Positions 58,101 through 64,000 of a stretch of DNA of 64,000 nt are shown in pieces. The DNA comes from Chromobotia macracanthus (taxonomy: Eukaryota > Chordata > Actinopteri > Cypriniformes > Botiidae): contig JAZGTH010000005.1 in assembly GCA_036877525.1 (NCBI GenBank), positions 5,164,001 to 5,228,000 of the forward strand, given 5' to 3'. The first letter of the stretch is position 1; every line of letters starts with the position of its first letter. The notes below the pieces were generated by a model. It was given only the letters and a program-made list of their open reading frames with translations. It ran no database searches and was not told where the DNA came from. The translations under genes and the position numbers were made by a program.

Positions 58101-58805
58101 TCAGCTACATTTGGAAAATGTTATTGTTTATTGATATTTTGGGCCCTGTTTGTAAAAAGCGTTTTTTTTTACTTTGGAAAATGTATTTTACTTGAGTGAT
58201 ATTTAACATGTAACTCCAGACTCACTTGTTTAGGAAGGCAAAAGGAAATCGTTGACACACACTCAGTCAATGCGTTTTATTTTGTCTATTTTCCCTAGTT
58301 ATGAATTATTTTGCCTAGTTATCAATACGATAACTAGGCAAAATCCTGGAAATGTAATTTGCTCAAAGTGATGTTTTTATGCAGATCAAGTATTGGGCCA
58401 TTTTGTCATACTACTGAGTGATTTGAAAGATAATTTGAAAGATAATGATGACATCAGTCCATACAATCTGTAGTTCAAATAAATAATGTTTTAATTATAT
58501 TATGTGATATATATACATAAATACATTTGTAATTAAACTTAAAAAACAAGTCTTAAATGATCCCAGCTGAATGTTTCTGTATTCATTTTCTAATGTCCTT
58601 TAATCCTCAACACTATCCAGCACAACCTCTTGGTGGAGTTCCTTTAGCCTCGTCAACATAGCATTGAGAACCATCAATCCATCTTCATGCACCATATGAT
58701 CCCCCTACACCTTCCCTCTCAGCAGCAACCAAAGCCCCTCCCCTAACGCAAGAGTGACGAACAAGGAAGCACTTCAGTACTGGTCCTAATTGGTCACTCA
58801 ATGCC

Positions 58806-58991
58806 TCAGCACCGGAAGGTCATCAGATTGGCATATGGACACAAGATGTAAGAGAGCATGACAGAGTTGAGTGCGTAAGCTAGCGCAGTAACAATATTCA
58901 AGGAAATCTTCGGTTTCTTCACTGTGTTCAAGAGCTTGTGCCAAAGTGCGCCAGACCTCAGCGAATTGGCAAGCGTCTCCATAGCATTCAC
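58806..58991 (-). CDS. Small hypothetical ORF with one hydrophobic segment
   Basis: It reads 61 residues from ATG, or 58 from the next ATG (METLANSLRSGALWHKLLNT), and ends in TGA. Residues about 31-50 (LNIVTALAYALNSVMLSYIL) could span a membrane. Codon use looks more like a gene than most open frames in this spacer and the composition is not repetitive. I do not recognise a family and no flanking exon could be joined with confidence. It may be a small membrane protein, a fragment of a larger gene, or chance. Confidence 0.25.
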   Translation of the reverse strand: MNAMETLANSLRSGALWHKLLNTVKKPKISLNIVTALAYALNSVMLSYILCPYANLMTFRC

Positions 58992-59319
58992 GTGTTGCAG
59001 GAATAGAAAGCGCTGCTGCAGATTTTAAGTGTATTTTAAAGTTCCTGCAGGAAGTGACGACATGAGATAGGGCAGAATGAGCATCACTTGACCAGTCAGT
59101 TGTACCTGAGGGTGAAAACCAAGAGTATTGTCTTTTGTTTGCTTTTGTACCATTATTTATTGTAAACTGTACTGAAAAAAAACATTTACATAGTGTTTCA
59201 AATGGTTTTCAGCACATTTCTGTGCAGTCGCTAAGGAGTTCTGGGTGGTTGCTACTGGCCCAAGAGTTATGTCATTACAGCAGTAATCATGCAGATATTA
59301 CAGGTCTTTTCTCACCCAG

Positions 59320-59526
59320 AGGCAGGCTGTGATTTCTAAAGGCATTGCCCAGTGCATAGCAGGCGTTTCAGTGGACTTTCATGGTTGCATCTCCTCTAAC
59401 CGTATCGATGAGCATCCTTATGGCCTTCTGAAGAGACTGATCAAACGCAGTCTTTCTGAGATGCACCGGCTGCAGGAAATAGAGCAGATTCCCCAGTACA
59501 CGGACAGCACTGCTCTTCCCCTATAG
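59320..59526 (+). CDS. Unrecognised terminal-exon-like ORF
   Basis: A good acceptor (TCTTTTCTCACCCAG) ends at 59319. The frame that follows is open for 68 codons: RQAVISKGIAQCIAGVSVDF, then a basic stretch LLKRLIKRSLSEMHRLQEIE, ending TALPL before TAG. The mixture of residues and the amphipathic helix-like part suggest a real last exon. I could not identify the protein or find matching upstream exons on this strand. It may instead be a decayed gene copy. The sequence to its left (CTAAGGAGTTCTGGGTGGTTG) resembles a fish repeat. Confidence 0.35.
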   Translation, partial: RQAVISKGIAQCIAGVSVDFHGCISSNRIDEHPYGLLKRLIKRSLSEMHRLQEIEQIPQYTDSTALPL

Positions 59527-60463
59527 TAAACAAACTCATCATATTTAAAATTCATTAATTCACAGCATTTGTTTCCTTTGCCAGACTGTGTGCCAAACCC
59601 AAGTCATGAAATTTCCAATTTTTATATATCTATATTTATATATTATTATATATAATATATATAATTTTTAAAATATGTAATGCATTTTGCCGTCAAACTG
59701 TTTAATATTCGATTATAGCTCTGGTTGAATGTTATCATGAGTGGTGTTGGTGTAGTTTTCTGAGATCAGCTCGGGCTGTCAGACGGTTTCAGTGATCTGA
59801 GCTTATTAAAGCAACGGCTGATCTAATCCTGCGCCTCGGCATGTTGTGTCTGTGATTGAGAAGTAAACCATGTCGCATCATCGGGTGATGTGGCCTGAAA
59901 ATGTGGCCTGAAAATGTGGCCCGTTTGTGCTGCTCAAAATGAGAAGAAAAATTCGTAACGCTGGAATCAGAGAGACACATTGTCAATAATGGCAGCTTTA
60001 CTATGGCAACCAAGATCCACATCCTAGGTTAACCGGAAGTTCTCTTTTTTAAAAAAGAAGGTTTTTAAAATACTTATTTAACCTTTACAGTATTTTATTT
60101 ACTGCATGACGACACAAACTGATTATCTAAAATATAAAGCAATATATATTATTTATATACTTTATATGTACTATTGCCAAAATATTCGCAGGACAGCGCG
60201 GTTGACTGTGTTACATATTAGAAGATGCTAAAGGGCTAAATCTGCGTAGAAAACCGTCAGAATTGTTGCTTATAAAACAGGGACCCTTAGTAGCACTTTA
60301 ATAGCATGACATGCAGGCTTTGCAGAAAGTAATTTCATTGCAGTACATATAGACTCGAGAACCGCATGCACATTTTTCTGATTTTAATACAGTTCGGGGA
60401 AAACGAGCTTCAATAGCTACACATAACTGTTGCCGTCGTATGTCTGGCTTGTTGTTTGTACAT

Positions 60464-60523
60464 ATTTTTTTTTCCCCCACAGGGGGGGTTTTTTTTTTTG
60501 GGGGGGGGGGGGGGGTTTGTCCC

Positions 60524-60559
<36 letters not shown>

Positions 60560-60617
60560 GGGGGGGGGGGGGGATTTTTTTTTTTAAAGGGGGGAAGGGG
60601 CTTTTAAAGGGCCTTTT
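60464..60617. other. Second block of alternating T, G and C homopolymers, probable assembly artefact
   Basis: Runs of T, C, G, T, G, C, T (about 32), G, T and G follow one another and end in TTTTAAAGGGCCTTTT. There is no repeat unit. It resembles the G/T blocks in hnf1b exon 7 and is probably low-quality consensus sequence. Confidence 0.7.
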
Positions 60618-61234
60618 GTAAATGCTAGTCCTTGAAATCCGATAGGTATCGTGTCCCTTTAATGGTCCTGTGTTTGCAGACAGATCTGCTCATTAGTAAT
60701 TTAACTGTACCTCAGCTGAAATCCTCCCTGCAAGTGCTCTTCTCTGCTAAGGAAAGTGTGTTCAGTTCTTGAATTGCATGTCACACAATGCTACCGAAGA
60801 GAACTGACCATCTTACATTGTTGTGCATAAAGAAGCTGCAGCAGGGTAAATTCTAATTTAGACCATCTAACTAGTGTTTGGAAATACAACTTCAATGCAT
60901 ACAACTTTTAGAAGATCTCCTGTTTAGATCTAACAATGCTTGGGTAAAAGAAACTTTACACAAATAAACAACAAAATGTGTATGATGTGACATTCTTTAA
61001 TATAATTTAAAGGCAGCAGTTAAAGCATTTTATACAACTTCAATGCAAAACAAATTTGAACTTGGAAAAAATAACAAAAATTGTCTTGTTGCTTAAACTC
61101 GTGCAACTACAGAAAGCAAAAGTTACTCTATTGCAACATATACAAATTACAAAATAAATATTATACACGGTCCATGCATTTATGCACAGCCTCTATAGCT
61201 AAATTGATGAGTATGTATGTAGGACAGAATGTAA

Positions 61235-61264
61235 GCATTTGTTGTGTGTGTGTGTGTGTGTGTC
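61235..61264. repeat. GT-dinucleotide microsatellite in the dynll2 3' UTR
   Basis: About eleven GT units just beyond the dynll2 stop codon on the gene's downstream side. Confidence 0.85.
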
Positions 61265-61343
61265 AGAGTGGCTCAAGCCATCAGTGCATCACAGTCCAGG
61301 TTTGGAGCTGATGTCCAAGCTTTCATGAACAACAGATGTTTCC

Positions 61344-61717
61344 TCAGCCCGATTTGAAGAGAAGAATGGCCACTTGACCCAAATAAAAGTAGATGAAATG
61401 CTTTGTTTCATGTGTCACGTAACTTCCAAAGTTTCGTCCCACAATGCAATGCCATGTCGGATTATACTTCTTATCAAATTCCTGTGAAACAACAAGAACA
61501 ATCAAGATATAATTTACAGTGACTTGTTGCTTTGTAAAATCTTGATGCGTGTGGTGCTGTCAATCATAAATATTCTGTGGATTACCTTCTTAATATAAGC
61601 AGCAATGTCCTTCTCAATGTTGTACTTCTCCATGGCCTGTGTGGCACAATCCACTGCATCCTGCTGCATGTCCTCAGACATATCAGCATTCTTTATTACT
61701 GCCTTTCTGTCAGTCAT
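61344..61717 (-). CDS. dynll2: Dynein light chain LC8-type 2
   Basis: Two coding exons in transcript order: 61586-61717 and 61344-61481, giving 89 residues, exactly the family length. It begins MTDRKAVIKNADMSEDMQQD and ends YLGQVAILLFKSG. The residues EDMQQDAVDCATQAMEKYN and AAYIKK identify the DYNLL2 form rather than DYNLL1 (EEMQQDSVECATQALEKYN, AAHIKK). LC8 is a homodimeric hub that binds short linear motifs in dynein intermediate chain, myosin V, Bim/Bmf and many other partners. A minus-strand ATTAAA (plus TTTAAT near 60996) may end the transcript about 350 bases past the stop. The protein is under extreme constraint and no change is seen at known core positions. Confidence 0.98.
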
Positions 61718-64000
61718 GATGGCTGGGAATACAAAAAGAAAAAAACATTCACCAACCATATGATCACAACAAAGTCTATCTTTTGGTTCAGCAGTTTAGG
61801 AGAAATCTCAGGATATATATTTTACATGACACAACAGTGCAAGCCTTTGCTTACAAATAAATACAGCTGGATTTATGTCAGTTGTTTTGATTGGTTCATT
61901 AGATGGCAAACACAGTTGAGATTGGGATCTGGGACCTGTCTGAGTTTACAGAGCATCTACCTTTCCAATCAGCTTATTAAAGAACTAGTGCATCTACGAA
62001 AAAGGAAACGTGCAGTCATGATTTGACAAAAAGGAGGCCACCTCAATCAGCTCCCTCTTCAAGACTCTCAGGCTCTGTGTTGGGCCCATGAGAGGGAGAA
62101 GACTGATGAAATCCAACCAGTAAGAAGGATGCGTGACAATATAGAAATCTTTATCCTGCTTAGTTTAGTGAAATCAAACTAAACAAAGGCATGATGTTTA
62201 AGTGTACCAACAATATGTAGAACAATTATATTGTTATTTCTATATTATTGATGCAATATCACATACATTGTTTAAGTGAATAGTTTTGTTTTCTTGTGTT
62301 TTATTGTTTACATAGTCAACTATGCAAAACTTGTTTTTTTCCAAACAAAGGTTTGTAACAAGATACTGCAATTGCGGTAGGCCTGTGAAGAAAACAATAA
62401 CCAATATAAGTGTGCAAATATAAATAAAAATATAAAATACAATAAAATATAGTTGATGAAGGCCTATACACTATGCACAGGAAAAATGACTAAAGCACAA
62501 GTTGAGATTTAAATTTCACTGGGCAGGAAAGTGAGTGTAAATTATGCTGCAAAGCATAATTAATAATTTACGCATCACAGGTATCTGCCTTTGATAAGGT
62601 CATGGAGAGGGAATCACAGAAGGGTGATACAACTGCATTACATTCTGAGTTTGTTGTAAACTGTGGTTATTTTACGTCACATTAAAATAACTTTCACCCA
62701 AGTGCTGTCTTGTCAACAGAACAACATCTGGAGTCGAGGGATGAGGCCACTGAAGCCACACGCTTTGTGATGTCCTCAGCATCTGCTCTCAACTGTCTCT
62801 CATCATTGGCAGAATTACATAACAGCATTTTCTCCAGACGCCGACTTCTTACTTTAATTTCATGCCACCGCCCTACTTATTCCCCAGTGAAACAATTTAC
62901 GTAGCATTTTAGTTTGTTATTGCAAAAAACCGTCTTTTAGCACAAATTACAACAATAATGATGACGTAAATATAAAGGGAGAACTACATAAACGCAGCGT
63001 TTTACGCTGTGTCCATGTTGCTTCATTTAAATACTGCACTAATTACTGAACTTGTTCAAAGGTATTTAAATATTTACATGCATTATTTTTCTCAGGAACT
63101 ATACGGCCGACAATTCGGATGCATGCATGGGAAATAAAATACATACTGCTCACCTCTTCTTGTGTTTTTACACTAGGACACTGTTTGGTTTCAGGCTTTT
63201 CTTGAGCCGCTGTGCTTCACGCTTGACTTAACCACTATTTATGTCGTAACTCTACCCATGCGGCTGTGCTCGTAACTCACTTCCAACTACGCGTCAAGAA
63301 ACCCAACGTGCCCCGCCCACCACACTGCACCGGGACTCTGATTGGCTCATTCAGAGCCTCTCCCCGCGTGTTTGAGCATTTTCCACTAGCTTCCCACTGC
63401 CCGCGTTTTATTTCATCCCACAATGCACCAGGGCGAACTGGGCCCTTGCTGGACTCGGTACGTCATCCTCAGGTCAGAGGTATTGGCTGAAATGTGGCAT
63501 TATTTAACTAGCTTACCACACACAATGAAAAATCTAACTTTCTATTCATTTAAAGAACATTAAAGACAATTTGGTTTATTCTTATATGAATTTATAATGT
63601 AAATCTTAACATACTAGGCTGCAACTACATATGATGTAGATCAGAAGTATTTGCCTATAGATGTTACCTAATATGGTCTTTGAATTTGTGATGGACTGAT
63701 TGATCAGCCTATGTGACCATTTAAAGATTATCGTCATTTTGCTCATTTCACTCTTTACTGTGTATATTACTCTAGAAAGAGCCAAAAACCAAGCATCATT
63801 AACAAAATGAACCAGTAGCAGATTAATCCTTCAAACAAAAAACTATTTAAAGCATTTCAACGTGTCCCTTGTTTCAAATATAGTACAAGGGATGAGTATG
63901 AAGATCCAGTTAAAATGTAAATGCAATACAAAGACACAACAGGATCATGGGATAGGAGACAACAAAAAGGATTGACAGAAAAGAAGAGAGAGGAAGGAGT
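61718..64000. other. dynll2 first intron, untranslated exon and promoter
   Basis: On the minus strand a good donor (gtgagc, plus gctcac ending at 63153) follows an exon-like stretch from 63154 to about 63240, probably the untranslated first exon of dynll2. From 63240 to 63480 the DNA is markedly richer in G+C and CpG than the rest and includes GATTGGCTC (inverted CCAAT box) near 63339, as expected for a housekeeping promoter. Beyond 63500 I see no feature. Confidence 0.5.

Larger units (their letters stand above)
53177..58600. other. hnf1b upstream region and gene-free spacer
   Basis: The hnf1b 5' UTR and promoter occupy roughly 53177-53400, with a perfect 16-bp E-box palindrome at 53305-53320. 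The rest is AT-rich. A dispersed repeat lies at 54888-55170. The open frame 57004-57300 (minus) has no domain I recognise. No exon is supported. Confidence 0.5.

Noticed and set aside
59789..60022. 77-codon minus-strand frame beginning MWILVAIVKLPLL
   Set aside because: The hydrophobic start is suggestive, but the rest (many His and Arg) has no family resemblance and no supporting signals.

Overview
This is a gene-dense stretch of a teleost fish nuclear genome, most likely a cypriniform (carp or zebrafish relative). It is AT-rich. The genes have many small exons with GT-AG introns. The repeats are typical of such fish: tRNA-headed SINEs, a LINE 3' end, short inverted-repeat DNA elements and a hAT remnant. 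I see no prokaryotic, viral, CRISPR or secretion-system content and no candidate for an undescribed molecular system. Coordinates come from exon-by-exon reading of splice sites and reading phase plus remembered family sequences; no alignment was run.

Layout, left to right: the last two coding exons of unc119 (+, 281-864); slc13a2, a sodium/dicarboxylate cotransporter (-, 12 coding exons, 3156-9428); vtn, vitronectin (+, 9 coding exons, 12369-15790); aldh3a2, fatty aldehyde dehydrogenase (+, 10 coding exons, 20381-25269); traf4 (+, 7 coding exons, 27257-33570); ddx52, an RNA helicase (-, 15 coding exons, 35098-39699); a broken Toll-like receptor gene (+, 40451-42751); hnf1b, a POU-homeodomain factor (-, 9 coding exons, 45751-53176); an 8 kb spacer with two unrecognised exon-like ORFs; and dynll2, dynein light chain LC8 type 2 (-, 2 coding exons, 61344-61717). 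For slc13a2, vtn, aldh3a2, traf4, ddx52 and dynll2 every splice phase closes and the summed exons give an uninterrupted protein of the expected length (622, 447, 490, 478, 615 and 89 residues).

The order matches two neighbourhoods of human chromosome 17q: UNC119, SLC13A2, VTN and TRAF4 at 17q11.2, and DDX52 with HNF1B at 17q12. The genes do not form a pathway. Vitronectin, Slc13a2 and Hnf1b share liver, kidney or gut biology; the others are broadly expressed housekeeping or signalling genes.

The places most worth a second look are in hnf1b and the Toll-like receptor. hnf1b exon 4 has an apparent 1-bp deletion in a C run. Its exon 7 carries a 48-bp tandem repeat whose middle is replaced by about 330 bp of nearly pure G and 143 bp of T on the plus strand, which looks like an assembly artefact. 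The Toll-like receptor has two frame changes that cancel each other and a TGA where an Arg codon is expected. Other points are an 18-bp repeat that triplicates a splice donor in aldh3a2, a 16-bp E-box palindrome upstream of hnf1b, and a His/Asp/Glu-rich loop in Slc13a2.
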